Shown: one piece after another, positions 55,801 to 63,762 of the stretch
Layout of the letters: each line of letters begins with the position of its first letter
Numbering within the stretch: the first letter of the stretch is position 1
Source: Bacteroidales bacterium
GTDB lineage: Bacteria > Bacteroidota > Bacteroidia > Bacteroidales > Marinilabiliaceae
DNA length: 64,000 bases
Assembly (NCBI GenBank): GCA_017417385.1
Contig: JAFPZF010000068.1
Span: 46,057 to 110,056 of the forward strand
Reading direction: 5' to 3'
Translations under genes and position numbers: made by a program
The notes under the pieces: model-generated
Databases searched by the model: none
Told to the model about the DNA's origin: nothing
What the model saw: the letters and a program-made list of their open reading frames with translations, nothing else

Positions 55801-56238
55801 GCCACGAGCATCGGTAGAAATTTTGTAGAGCGCGGTGGTTGGGCTGGAGTAATTCTTCACCTGAAAACGCACGCTCCATTCGGCGCGATAGACGGTACCA
55901 TTGTTTGCAAGAAACGTCAATTTGCTGTGGCCGTACTTCTTGCCGCGCGTAAGTATGTTGCGTCTATCTTTTGGTGAAATGCGGTTTTTCTCGGTGTCGT
56001 CGGCCTCGCCATATATCTCTATGCGTCCGTGTTCACCTTTCCGAAGCGGATAGCGCGGCGTGCGGTCGTAGAGAGCCAAGCAGATGGCATCGAGGATCGT
56101 AGATTTGCCGCTTCCCGTGGGGCCAACAATGCTAAATATGTTGCTGTCGCCAAGTGCGCCTTCGTTGAAGTTTATCACCTCGCCGTCGGGCTTGTCGAGC
56201 GAAGCAAGATTGAGTATTTCGAGTTTCAGGATTTTCAT
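52834..56238 (-). CDS. sbcC: Exonuclease subunit SbcC (Rad50-like ATPase)
   Basis: About 1134 residues. Walker A is VGPTGSGKSTILDAI near residue 40; two long coiled coils flank the zinc hook CPLC (AGKPCPLCGATEHPY, about residue 568); the ABC signature is SLSGGETFIVSLGLALGL and Walker B is NLFIDEGFGTLDPD. SbcCD cuts hairpins and DNA ends, acting at palindromes. The ATG at 56238 is preferred, two bases after the sbcD stop; an in-frame TTG (56244) would overlap sbcD. The composition is balanced (54001-54060: 17 G, 15 C) and differs from the C-rich + strand genes on either side. Confidence 0.95.
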   Translation of the reverse strand: MKILKLEILNLASLDKPDGEVINFNEGALGDSNIFSIVGPTGSGKSTILDAICLALYDRTPRYPLRKGEHGRIEIYGEADDTEKNRISPKDRRNILTRGKKYGHSKLTFLANNGTVYRAEWSVRFQVKNYSSPTTALYKISTDARGVQTEETAVWEELPKIIGLEYEQFLRTVLIAQGTFANFLTAKEDERYELLEKLIGCGEKYSRIAAEIKSRKEASTANYNQISARFEIAKQNILPAEALEKLKEQIAQLERQQEEMQKAKKRVEAELVWYNDNDNYQIEIEQSKAAVETARQKLAEFQGQIARLNMRDAVEPAVNILRDVNRMKADIDKLNSDINKIDTEIKKDEAQIDTEKKALANLKTDAENAQKVVEQTAPHIANARALKIKIDGAKSAFNSAAAAKQNAEKEKKAIDAKIVDNDTHINQTQTELKKAQSGLQEVLGKIDKKRDELNKKINELDTKLTEESKKIEGLNVDTLQQQKSAADATVNDMQNAKTLIVNNNNYKNELSDITRECAGLSEDNERIEGELGKLNIKTLSEERDVLQKTCTLLSSENWAAHRMHLTAGKPCPLCGATEHPYQVDNKKFDEAKNDMETLLNAKSEELQRQQEAEKRLSAQRSANQSAMAEKQKRKTQLETDITNTETNLNSLRSKYADLPQTQEEADERIKLAEAEQGKAAEELKFIFDIQNNIKDYSSKKSDAQKEKDEFERKAKEYVDNEDKKVNGLETALAGYQKLAPELLEQQKRAAEAMQNTATAWQQAESALNELTGQYKAELGGAEPDEVESRINRAKQAADKAVENKDKQIGDLSNSQIEKKSKRDTWCESLKAENEQHDNKTKELVQWISTYNAKSDRLKEITTDDVSHILAANDNWNLIRQQKEAYTAAVTQNETLLKKAEQTFGEHQKSKPEKSKEALTAERDELQSNNNIDELVKAKARLEKHTNAEQELGDNREALEKAEQLKDDWEKISDAVGGNDGKLLRKIAQCNTLSFLIAHANAEIRKFNSRYELMQVRNSLVIRIIDHDRADDIRDTTSLSGGETFIVSLGLALGLSSLSSRNISFDNLFIDEGFGTLDPDMLATVIDSLSMLQSSQRKKVGVISHTDTMSERITTQIRIIKNGNSGSSHIEVYPN

Positions 56239-56240
56239 CG

Positions 56241-57497
56241 TCAATTGTTTTCGTCGGTGTTTATGTCGCTAAGTAGGCTGGTTAGGAGCTCCTTTTGTCG
56301 CTCGTTCATCTCAACCTTGTGCTTTATGGAGAAGGCCTCGCATAGGGTCTCCATTGGGTCGCGGTTGAGCACATCGTCGACGCTCCGCACTTCTTGCTCG
56401 CCCGTCAGCGTATGTATGTTTAGCGCACGGTTGATTTTCTGAATGCGGCACAGCACCGCGTTTTTGTTGTCAAACGAATTCTCAAGCTCCTTTATCTCGT
56501 CGTTGCTCACTTTGTCTTGCGCCACTTTCAGCAATACGTACGGCGCCGAGTCGTCGAGTTTGCCGTCTGTGCGATCCGGCAATTGTTCCTTTATCAATTT
56601 CGTCAACTTCTTTGGCGAAACCTCTTCCTCGCCTTCTGGCAATATGAGCAATGGGTGCTGCGGCGTATATATGATATGCTGAACGTCAATATTCTCCGTT
56701 CCGTCGATACTTACGAGGTCAACACTGTGCTGATAGTCCTTTTCGGCAAACGACATTGGCAACACGCTGCCCGTATATCGCGCCCAGTTGGTGCCCCAAA
56801 TGTGTTGGCGCTTATGTATGTGTCCGCAGGTCAGGTAGTCGGGGTGCTCTGGCCAGTTGCCAATTCCAACCTCCTCTTGTCCGCCGATGATAATCTTTTC
56901 GCTGGCATCCTCCTTGGCAATGTCAGCTCCTTTGGCGTACATGTGCGCCATCATGACTATCTTGCTGCCTGGGTGAAGCTCGCGCGCACGAGCCGTAAGT
57001 TGGCGCAGGATGATATTTACACCGTCGGAATAGTTTGCTGTCTGCACGACGTCGCTGCGTAGGTATGGAACGGCAATGACAACAATATGTTCGCCTTGTG
57101 CGTTGCTGATAGGTATGATGAGGTCGTCGTAATTATACACGCGCTCATTATCTACGTACTTATGCACAAGATTTCCGCGCACCTCAATATGGAAAAGGCT
57201 TAGCAGTGTGCGAGGTGCTTCGAGCCGACTTGCAGAGTCGTGGTTTCCCGCGGTAATAATTATGTGCATCTGCGGGCAGAGGCGAGTGGCGTCGGTAAGG
57301 AACGTGTAGTATGCCTGCTGAGCCGCCGCCGACGGGTTGCTATTGTCGTAAATATCTCCGGCAACAAGCAGCGCATCAGGTTTTTGTGCTCCGATTTGCT
57401 CCAGTAGCCACCCTAGAAAATGACGATGTTCTTCGAGTCTGTCATTGCCATGGAAAAGATTCCCCAAGTGCCAGTCACTCGTTGCTATAAACTTCAT
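56241..57497 (-). CDS. sbcD: Exonuclease subunit SbcD (Mre11-like nuclease)
   Basis: 418 residues. The metallophosphatase motifs are in order: SDWHLG (Asp and His), VAGDIYD, TAGNHDS, and a later MAHMYAKG and YLTCGHIHKRQ. It is the nuclease partner of SbcC. The C-terminal part (DKVSNDEIKELENSF and on) is the capping region. The gene leads the sbcDC unit and is read away from the small gene at 57705, with a 200-base AT-rich gap that probably holds divergent promoters. Confidence 0.95.
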   Translation of the reverse strand: MKFIATSDWHLGNLFHGNDRLEEHRHFLGWLLEQIGAQKPDALLVAGDIYDNSNPSAAAQQAYYTFLTDATRLCPQMHIIITAGNHDSASRLEAPRTLLSLFHIEVRGNLVHKYVDNERVYNYDDLIIPISNAQGEHIVVIAVPYLRSDVVQTANYSDGVNIILRQLTARARELHPGSKIVMMAHMYAKGADIAKEDASEKIIIGGQEEVGIGNWPEHPDYLTCGHIHKRQHIWGTNWARYTGSVLPMSFAEKDYQHSVDLVSIDGTENIDVQHIIYTPQHPLLILPEGEEEVSPKKLTKLIKEQLPDRTDGKLDDSAPYVLLKVAQDKVSNDEIKELENSFDNKNAVLCRIQKINRALNIHTLTGEQEVRSVDDVLNRDPMETLCEAFSIKHKVEMNERQKELLTSLLSDINTDENN

Positions 57498-57704
57498 AAC
57501 TTACATATCTTAGCGTTCATCCGTGATTGTTACAGTCCTGACAAATCACGAGTAAATGTAACTCTACTTAAACTATTTTCCAAAATTTTTCTCTATTACG
57601 CTAATCCATTGTGTCCGCTGTCTGACTGATAGACCAACTATCTGCTATTGATGTTTTACAGAAAACGTGTACTTTTACGTTTATAACGTTTGTCTCGAAT
57701 AGCT

Positions 57705-57830
57705 ATGGCTGAAAAGAATAACGAAAACGAATCGGGGTGTGGATCTTGTGGGTGTCTTTGGATTACGCTTGCGATATTTCATTTGATATTTGGCTGCTTA
57801 GAGACGCTAGATTTTAAACCTATAGGTTAG
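57705..57830 (+). CDS. Small Cys-rich peptide of 41 residues
   Basis: MAEKNNENESGCGSCGCLWI followed by a hydrophobic stretch (TLAIFHLIFGCLETLDF) and KPIG. It has four Cys (GCGSCGC and FGC), a charged start and a possible membrane segment. No homologue is recognised. The start is an ATG preceded by AT-rich sequence with TACTTTTA, one mismatch from TAnnTTTG. It ends 25 bases before the esterase gene and may be co-transcribed. Confidence 0.45.
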   Translation: MAEKNNENESGCGSCGCLWITLAIFHLIFGCLETLDFKPIG

Positions 57831-57855
57831 ATTTCTATTATAATCATATTGCCTT

Positions 57856-58701
57856 ATGTCTCGTCTCTTTCATCTCATTTTCTCCCTTCTGATCGCCCTC
57901 TCTTGCACCGCACAGCAGGGTAGGGTAGAGGTCCTCTATTCTCCGACTTCTATCCTCTCGGGCGTCTCTTCTCGTGTGTTCTCTGTCTATCTCCCGCCTT
58001 CCTACGACGCCTCTCCTTCTCGCTCCTACCCCGTCCTCTATCTCCTCCACGGCGGCGGTGAGTCCCACTCTGTCTGGCAACGCCATGGTCGCCTCGCCGA
58101 GACCCTCGATAGTCTCATCTCCTCATCAGCAGCTACCGAGATGATTGTCGTCTGCCCCGAGGCCAACGAGGTCAATATGATGTATTTCAACGCTCCTCAC
58201 TGGCGCTTCGAGGACTATTTCTTCTCCGAACTGATTCCCTATGTCGAGTCGCATTTCCGTGCCCTGTCCGGTCGTCGCTACCGTGCTCTCGCTGGCTTCT
58301 CTATGGGCGGTGGCGCAGCCGTCGTCTATGGCACTCATCGTCCCGCCCTTTTCTCTATGGTCTACGACATCTCTGGCTACCTCCGCCGTCAGCCGCTCGC
58401 TTTCCTCCGAGGCGACCCGAGCGCCGAGTGGCGTCAGCAGGTCATCGAGGACAACAACCCTATCTCCCGTGTCTCCTCAGCCTCTCCTGAGCTCGTCGAC
58501 TCTCTCCGTTCTGTCGACTGGATAATAGCCGTCGGCGACCACGATTTCACCCTCGAATCCAATATGGATTTCGTCCGGGCTCTTCGTAGCCGCCGCATCG
58601 ACTATCAGTTCCGTGTGTCTTCAGGTGTCCACGACTGGCGCTTCGTCCGCCCCAATATGATCGAGGCTATCAAGCGAGCCAGCCGTCATTTCAACCCTTA
58701 G
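57856..58701 (+). CDS. Esterase D / feruloyl esterase-like alpha/beta hydrolase lipoprotein
   Basis: 281 residues with a lipoprotein-like signal ending LIALSC. Fold: RVFSVYLPPSYDASPSRSYPVLYLLHGGGESHSVW, nucleophile Ser in AGFSMGGGAAV (about residue 153), Asp in IIAVGDHDFTLES, and His in SSGVHDWRFVRPNM. It should hydrolyse an ester at the periplasm or surface; the substrate is unknown, and carbohydrate esters are typical for this family. Its last four bases overlap the last four of the DUF4625 gene on the other strand. Confidence 0.85.
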   Translation: MSRLFHLIFSLLIALSCTAQQGRVEVLYSPTSILSGVSSRVFSVYLPPSYDASPSRSYPVLYLLHGGGESHSVWQRHGRLAETLDSLISSSAATEMIVVCPEANEVNMMYFNAPHWRFEDYFFSELIPYVESHFRALSGRRYRALAGFSMGGGAAVVYGTHRPALFSMVYDISGYLRRQPLAFLRGDPSAEWRQQVIEDNNPISRVSSASPELVDSLRSVDWIIAVGDHDFTLESNMDFVRALRSRRIDYQFRVSSGVHDWRFVRPNMIEAIKRASRHFNP

Positions 58702-59162
58702 TCCTCGTCCTCATCTTCGTCTTCGACCTCATCGAGCGTCAGTTCTATCGTCCTTACTACGTACGACTCGTTGCCTGCCGCATCAACACAGTACACCATG
58801 AAGTGATACTCTCCCTCCGGGAAATCCTCCGGGATTACTATGTCGTGCTGGTGTACGTGCGCATTCCTCTTGCCCGCGATGTCGTCAAAGACTCTCTCTA
58901 TGGTGTGGCTCTCCGCAGCCTTGTTGTGCGTGTGCCCAGCCGCCGAGTGTATGTCGATCTTGTATGACCCGAGAGCCTCGTTGTCCGTCAGGTCCATCTC
59001 GATATGCATCCCGTGTGGGTTGCCTATCTGCACCCTGTCGCCGTCACACGGCTCTATCAGGCTGATGATGGGCTTCTCTGTGTCCGAGTCGTCGTCACAT
59101 GCGACGAGCGTCATTGCCGTGAGCGAGAAGAAGAGAATGATGATGTTGAAATACTTTTTCAT
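58698..59162 (-). CDS. DUF4625-family lipoprotein, His-rich
   Basis: 154 residues. Lipoprotein signal (KKYFNIIILFFSLTAMTLVAC), then DDDSDTEKPIISLIEP, an Ig-like domain and an acidic tail of repeated Glu-Asp. Histidines cluster in NPHGMHIEM, IHSAAGHTHNKAAESH and AHVHQHD, suggestive of metal binding. It overlaps the receptor gene by four bases and is its partner; Bacteroidota DUF4625 proteins often sit next to TonB-dependent receptors (from memory). Confidence 0.85.
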   Translation of the reverse strand: MKKYFNIIILFFSLTAMTLVACDDDSDTEKPIISLIEPCDGDRVQIGNPHGMHIEMDLTDNEALGSYKIDIHSAAGHTHNKAAESHTIERVFDDIAGKRNAHVHQHDIVIPEDFPEGEYHFMVYCVDAAGNESYVVRTIELTLDEVEDEDEDED

Positions 59163-61321
59163 TGGATTTTTACTTTTAATGTCATGATTATGTTCCTGCC
59201 CGCTTCCGGCACCTCTAGCCTGCGGTAGAAACTTAAGTGGTTGTAATACTTCTTGTCCGTCAGGTTCGTGCTCGTCAGCTCGATGTCATAACCGACCCTC
59301 CCGAGGGTCCCTGAATATGCCACTCCTCCACCTCCGAGTACGTAGCCGTCGGTCTTGTCTTCTGATGGCGCGACTCTTGTCTGACGCCCTACTGCATTGA
59401 CTTCCACGAAGCTGTGAAAGCCTCCGCGCACATAGCTGAGCCTGCATCTCAGGTCCTCTGGCGGAGAGTATGCCAATGCCGACTTGCTGTCGAGGTTTCT
59501 GTTGATCAGCTTGTCCCCGACTATGTGTAGCCCGAGCCCCGCCGGCAGGTCGATGTCTGCGTCTATCTCCGCACCTCCCATCACTACTTTGCTGGCTGTG
59601 TATTGCCATATCTGCCCAGCCTCCGGGAGGTGAGACCACCTGCTCGTCGGCTGTAGATAGATGTAAGAGGGATAGTACCCGACGAACGGTGACAATGTCA
59701 TCTGTACCCGGCCGACATTGATTTCGCCAGAGAGGTCTAGCTGCAACCCTCGCTCTGTCGGGAGCGACGCATCTCCTTTCTCGTGCCGAAACGCCCCATG
59801 ATGCACTCCGTTGATTGCTAGCTCGTTGGCTCCCGGCATCCTGAACGCCCTGCCGATGTTGGCCCGTAGCTTCAACGTGTGCGATGGCTCTGCGACGACT
59901 CCAACTGAGAACGATACTGACTGAAACTCTCGTCCGACTGTCTTCGAGGTCTGAGCCTCCGCCCTCACTGTCTCCTCGTCGTAGCCTTTGCTCTCGAGGT
60001 AAGCCCCGACATTCTTGTCATAATGTCCGTCGATGTTCACTCTCCCGACGTCAAGCCGCGCCGCTGCGACGAAGCGTAGTCGCCCCGTCTGGCTCCACTC
60101 CACCTCGCCGAAGATGCCTGCTTCCCCACGTCTGAACGACGGCATCAGAAACGAGTACCCTCCGATGGCATTGTGGCTTATCGTCGCCGAGAATCCTGCC
60201 TTCAGTGTCGTCGGTAGCCACATCACAGTCCCCTCCGTATACGTCGAGACTTCTGCCTTCATGTCGAATGTGTTCAGCCTCAGCTCTATCTCGGTGTCCG
60301 AACTGCTCGGCATCTCTATTGACGGATAGTGTGTGTGAAATGCACTCATCTCACGCCTGTGATTGCTCTGAAACGCCGCCGTCAGCCGCGCGACGGAACT
60401 CTCGCCGACCCACTTCTGGCTGGTCTGTATCCGTAGGTGGTTGACTGCCTGATACGGGAGCCCTATGTCCCTGTGGTCGTTGTCTGTCTGCTTGCTGAGT
60501 GTCGGGATTCCATGCGCCGCCGTCCAGAATCCTGACTTGGAGTATACATCGGTGACGAGCACTGTCCCTGTCCACGCTTCTTTTTTATATGTCGCATAGA
60601 CTGAGGTCCCCATCTCCTCACCCGCCGTGTTGTCCATCCTCCGATGCTCTATCGGCAGGTTGACCGACATGTATACTACTGTGTCCGCCGGCACCCGATA
60701 GTCGCCATATCGTCTTCCGCTTAGTCTGACTGATATGCCCCTCCGTCTGTCGCCACTGCTGACCGACAACGCTCCGTCCACACTGCCATTTAAAGTAGCA
60801 GTGCGTACACTTCCCTCGACGCCCGTCCGCTGGTTCAGCACCCTCGGCGACGAGATTTCTATGACTCCGCCTATTGCGTCCGGCCCGTATGCTATGGCGG
60901 ATGGTCCTTTGACTATCCTGACTTCATCGACTCCGTTGGCGTCGATCTCGAGCCCATGGTCTGCCCCCCATTGCTGCCCCTCCTGGCGTATCCCGTCTAT
61001 CGCGACAGCAACTCTCGCAAATCCCTGACCGCGTATCATCGGCTTTGACAGTCCTGCTCCTATGTCCATCGACCGCACACCTGCCACCTGAGACAGTGTG
61101 TGCATCAATGTCATCCCTGAGTGGTGCGAGAGTAGGCTGTCCCCTATGACTATCGACGTCATCGGGCTCGCCGCCGCCTTTATCTCCATCGCCGTGCGCG
61201 ATACTGTCACCTCCGCTATCTCGACTGCCGTCGTCGTATCAACTACGGTCTGTGCGTCGCCGCCCGTGTTCTGGCAGCAACACACTATTAGCAAGGCTAT
61301 CACCTTGCATAGTAATCTCAT
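59159..61321 (-). CDS. TonB-dependent outer membrane receptor
   Basis: 720 residues. Signal peptide MRLLCKVIALLIVCCC; a TonB-box region (VEIAEVTVSRTAMEIKA); plug domain with TLMHTLSQVAGVRSMD, GQGFARVAVAIDGIR and ANGVDEVRIVKGPSAIAYGPDAIGGVI; then a 22-strand-type barrel ending in aromatic residues (KYYNHLSFYRRLEVPEAGR ... MTLKVKI). No N-terminal carboxypeptidase-like domain, so it is not a SusC-type carbohydrate receptor. Together with its His-rich partner and the Cys/His small protein, a metal or metallophore substrate is inferred. Confidence 0.93.
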   Translation of the reverse strand: MRLLCKVIALLIVCCCQNTGGDAQTVVDTTTAVEIAEVTVSRTAMEIKAAASPMTSIVIGDSLLSHHSGMTLMHTLSQVAGVRSMDIGAGLSKPMIRGQGFARVAVAIDGIRQEGQQWGADHGLEIDANGVDEVRIVKGPSAIAYGPDAIGGVIEISSPRVLNQRTGVEGSVRTATLNGSVDGALSVSSGDRRRGISVRLSGRRYGDYRVPADTVVYMSVNLPIEHRRMDNTAGEEMGTSVYATYKKEAWTGTVLVTDVYSKSGFWTAAHGIPTLSKQTDNDHRDIGLPYQAVNHLRIQTSQKWVGESSVARLTAAFQSNHRREMSAFHTHYPSIEMPSSSDTEIELRLNTFDMKAEVSTYTEGTVMWLPTTLKAGFSATISHNAIGGYSFLMPSFRRGEAGIFGEVEWSQTGRLRFVAAARLDVGRVNIDGHYDKNVGAYLESKGYDEETVRAEAQTSKTVGREFQSVSFSVGVVAEPSHTLKLRANIGRAFRMPGANELAINGVHHGAFRHEKGDASLPTERGLQLDLSGEINVGRVQMTLSPFVGYYPSYIYLQPTSRWSHLPEAGQIWQYTASKVVMGGAEIDADIDLPAGLGLHIVGDKLINRNLDSKSALAYSPPEDLRCRLSYVRGGFHSFVEVNAVGRQTRVAPSEDKTDGYVLGGGGVAYSGTLGRVGYDIELTSTNLTDKKYYNHLSFYRRLEVPEAGRNIIMTLKVKIQ

Positions 61322-61406
61322 ATATGTTTTCTTTGATTATCGAAACGACATTTCGCCGTCCCCTTTGCCTCTCTCGGCTGGACGGCACTCTTCCCTTCTC
61401 TTGGAA

Positions 61407-61715
61407 CTACGCTGCTGGCGGTCCCCGCTTGCTCTCTGTCTGTTTCGATTCTTCTGTGAATGGCGAGACGTACGCTTCTATCGTCTTAGTCCACTGTGCG
61501 ACGACTCCTATCCTCACCTCGCCCGGCACCTCGTCCGCCACGGCAAAGACAAAGTCACACACACTACAATGTTGCGACACCTTCGTTGTCTGACCTGCCT
61601 GCTCCTGAGAGACTACCTTGTGGTCATGCCCCCCAGCATGCAAAGCCCTCACTGCCGCCACCATCGTGAACAGCAACAAGAAAATGACTGATATGTATCG
61701 CCTGTAGTTTTTCAC
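61407..61715 (-). CDS. Small His/Cys secreted protein leading the receptor operon
   Basis: 102 residues, starting at GTG (61715). An N-terminal hydrophobic signal (RYISVIFLLLFTMVAAVRAL) is followed by HAGGHDHKVVSQEQ and QHCSVCDFVFAVA, which give HxxxxH and CxxC metal-binding patterns. The receptor gene follows 85 bases downstream and an exact promoter element lies upstream, so this gene starts the operon. No known family name is certain. It may be a periplasmic metal-binding or sensing protein. Confidence 0.68.
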   Translation of the reverse strand: MKNYRRYISVIFLLLFTMVAAVRALHAGGHDHKVVSQEQAGQTTKVSQHCSVCDFVFAVADEVPGEVRIGVVAQWTKTIEAYVSPFTEESKQTESKRGPPAA

Positions 61716-61740
61716 TAGGAATTTTTATTCATTCCAAATG

Positions 61741-61748
61741 CAAAGATA
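61741..61748 (-). promoter_or_regulatory. Promoter -7 element TATCTTTG of the receptor operon
   Basis: Exact match on the - strand (CAAAGATA on +), 26 bases before the GTG of the small His/Cys gene. I see no Fur- or Zur-like palindrome overlapping it. Confidence 0.65.
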
Positions 61749-61828
61749 AAACAAATTACAACACGTCGTGCCGAACTATATAAAGAGAAATCTATTCTAC
61801 CTTCTCCGAAACTACTTCCTACTATCTC

Positions 61829-63415
61829 TCACCGCCACCTCTTCGCCACTCTCCCGTCCTTCTTCACCTCAACTACGACGCCTCTCGCTCTCTCCTCATC
61901 TCTCACTCTCCTCCCTCTCATGTCGTACGTCGCAACGGTCTCCTCCACGTCAACTTCTCTCTCGACTGCCCCGGCCGTCTTCCCGTCGGGATACAGCGCA
62001 TAACCATACGTCCCATACTTCGTCTGTCCACTCCTGTTGCCCCCTATCGTCGTCACAGTCTCCACTACCTTGTCCGGTGTCCCGTCAAACGACTTCCACA
62101 CCATCCCAACTGGCGGCGTCGGCAGCTTAGTCTCCGGAAAACTCGTACTGTAAAACGCATTCGCACCTATATACCTCAACGTCGATGGCAGCCTCACCTC
62201 CTCTGTCTCGTAGCAGAACGACAACGCATAGCCGCCTATCTTGCTGATTCCCTCGCTGACTCTTATCTTCTTGACGTGCCAGTTCCCCAGAAAAGCACTA
62301 TCTGCCACCTCCGTAATACTCCCCGGTATCTCTATCTCCTCTAGGTCGCACCACATAAACGCCTCCCTTCCCAATTTCTTCAGCTCATTCGTCAAACTCA
62401 CACTCTTCAAATTCTTGCTCTCCTTAAACGCCGCCTTCCCTATGCTCTCGACCGTCTCCGGCATTTCCGCCTTCTCAAGTCCCGATCTGGCAAACGCCTC
62501 CGCTCCTATCTCCCGCAAACCCTCATTGAACTCCACGTGTCGCAATCCCGGACACCCTCCAAACGCCCCATACTCGAGTCTCTCCAGTGTGCTAGGGAAA
62601 GAGACACTACCATACGCTTCCTCGCCTGCCACTTTCTTGAAGCAGTTCGCAAATGCCTTCTTCTTTATCTCCCGCAACCCATCATGCAACTCCAGCTTAC
62701 GCAGCGGATTATCTTCAAACGCCAAAGTATCTATCATCTCCACCGTCCCCGGCACATCCAACGCCTCTATCTCATTGCTCCGAAATCCTCCCATCACCCG
62801 TACTGACGATGGTATCGACAACTCCTTTATTTCATTATGGTAAAACGCATCTCGCCCAATTATCTCAAGCTTCTCATTCAACTCAACCCTTTCTACACCA
62901 CTCGAAAAAAAACCTCCGCCCAACTCCTTGAGATTTGTTGGCATACGCAACTCCTTAATGTCACAAATAAAAATACATTCGAACTTCTCAAGCGTATCTG
63001 GCAGCTTCAACTCCCTTATCCGCTTACGACTTCGCATATACTGACCCGCGGCGAACACATCTTCCCCCATATAACGCACTCCTTCTGCAATATAAATACT
63101 GTCAAACAGACATTCTGTAAACACACAAAAAAGAATCGAATCTACTCTTGCCTCAAAACGTAATTTATGCGCACTTATCGTATCCGCCGGATACGTGTTC
63201 GCCCCGAACGCCCATTCTCTCACCACACTTATCCCCAACCCGTCTGGCACTACAAACTCATCAAACTTCCCTCTCGGTCCCGTATATTCCGTCATCGACC
63301 CGTCTTCTGTCAACACGATCTCGTCCCTCCCGACTACATGAATGTTCTGCGAAAAAACGCTCCTGCTAATGCTCATCAGCACTAGCAGGAGAAAAGACGG
63401 TTCACGCACCTTCAT
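61829..63415 (-). CDS. Secreted LRR_5 protein with a degenerate C-terminal sorting-like end
   Basis: 528 residues. Signal peptide MKVREPSFLLLVLMSISRSVFSQ, then about fifteen LRR_5 repeats (VKELNEKLEIIGRDAFYHNEIKELSIPSSV-type units such as LREIKKKAFANC and LKKLGREAFMWCDLEEIEIPGSI). The end (VATYDMRGRRV ... ARGVVVEVKKDGRVAKRW) resembles a short T9SS type A domain but lacks the usual KK-hydrophobic-K ending. Its repeats are less regular than those of the LRR_5 protein at 29-31 kb. It follows the small upstream gene by one base. Confidence 0.82.
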   Translation of the reverse strand: MKVREPSFLLLVLMSISRSVFSQNIHVVGRDEIVLTEDGSMTEYTGPRGKFDEFVVPDGLGISVVREWAFGANTYPADTISAHKLRFEARVDSILFCVFTECLFDSIYIAEGVRYMGEDVFAAGQYMRSRKRIRELKLPDTLEKFECIFICDIKELRMPTNLKELGGGFFSSGVERVELNEKLEIIGRDAFYHNEIKELSIPSSVRVMGGFRSNEIEALDVPGTVEMIDTLAFEDNPLRKLELHDGLREIKKKAFANCFKKVAGEEAYGSVSFPSTLERLEYGAFGGCPGLRHVEFNEGLREIGAEAFARSGLEKAEMPETVESIGKAAFKESKNLKSVSLTNELKKLGREAFMWCDLEEIEIPGSITEVADSAFLGNWHVKKIRVSEGISKIGGYALSFCYETEEVRLPSTLRYIGANAFYSTSFPETKLPTPPVGMVWKSFDGTPDKVVETVTTIGGNRSGQTKYGTYGYALYPDGKTAGAVEREVDVEETVATYDMRGRRVRDEERARGVVVEVKKDGRVAKRWR

Positions 63416-63416
63416 A

Positions 63417-63662
63417 TCATTGAACTTTTTCTATTGGATCAACATCCTGCACAAAGACAAGCGGTGCATACCCATTAGGTCCATGCTGATACGGAGCAGT
63501 ACTCCATAATTCTTGATTAAACATCTTAATAAAATGCGTCGTATAAGTCTGTCCCGATTCCACTTTCGTGTCCGTCAACCAAAAAATTGTATACTCTGGA
63601 TAAAAGTACACATATTGACTTCCCGATTGATAAATAGCTCCCGTCGGATCTCCCCCGAACAT
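63417..63662 (-). CDS. Small unrecognised protein upstream of the LRR_5 gene
   Basis: 81 residues, MFGGDPTGAIYQSG at the start and VFVQDVDPIEKVQ at the end, rich in Tyr, Phe and Thr (YVYFYPEYTIFWL). No signal peptide and no known family. I start at 63662 because an exact promoter element (63716-63723) lies inside the longer frame that begins at 63761; the longer version would have a hydrophobic start (MLCINLFCVILSLNFVL) and 33 more residues. The stop is one base from the LRR_5 start, so they form an operon. Confidence 0.5.
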   Translation of the reverse strand: MFGGDPTGAIYQSGSQYVYFYPEYTIFWLTDTKVESGQTYTTHFIKMFNQELWSTAPYQHGPNGYAPLVFVQDVDPIEKVQ

Positions 63663-63715
63663 CGCATACAGTTTCCTATATTTTTCTCCCCTACTGTTAG
63701 TCTTATTATCTAAGA

Positions 63716-63723
63716 CAAAGTTA
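63716..63723 (-). promoter_or_regulatory. Promoter -7 element TAACTTTG for the small gene and LRR_5 protein
   Basis: Exact TAnnTTTG match on the - strand, 53 bases before the preferred ATG at 63662. Confidence 0.55.
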
Positions 63724-63762
63724 AGTGACAAAATTACACAAAACAAGTTTATGCATAACAAT

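Noticed and set aside
48600..58000. dif/XerCD site near the skew switch
   Set aside because: I looked for a sequence like the dif core (ATAAT...ATTATG with central TATA) in gaps from 49.0 to 57.9 kb and saw none that fits.
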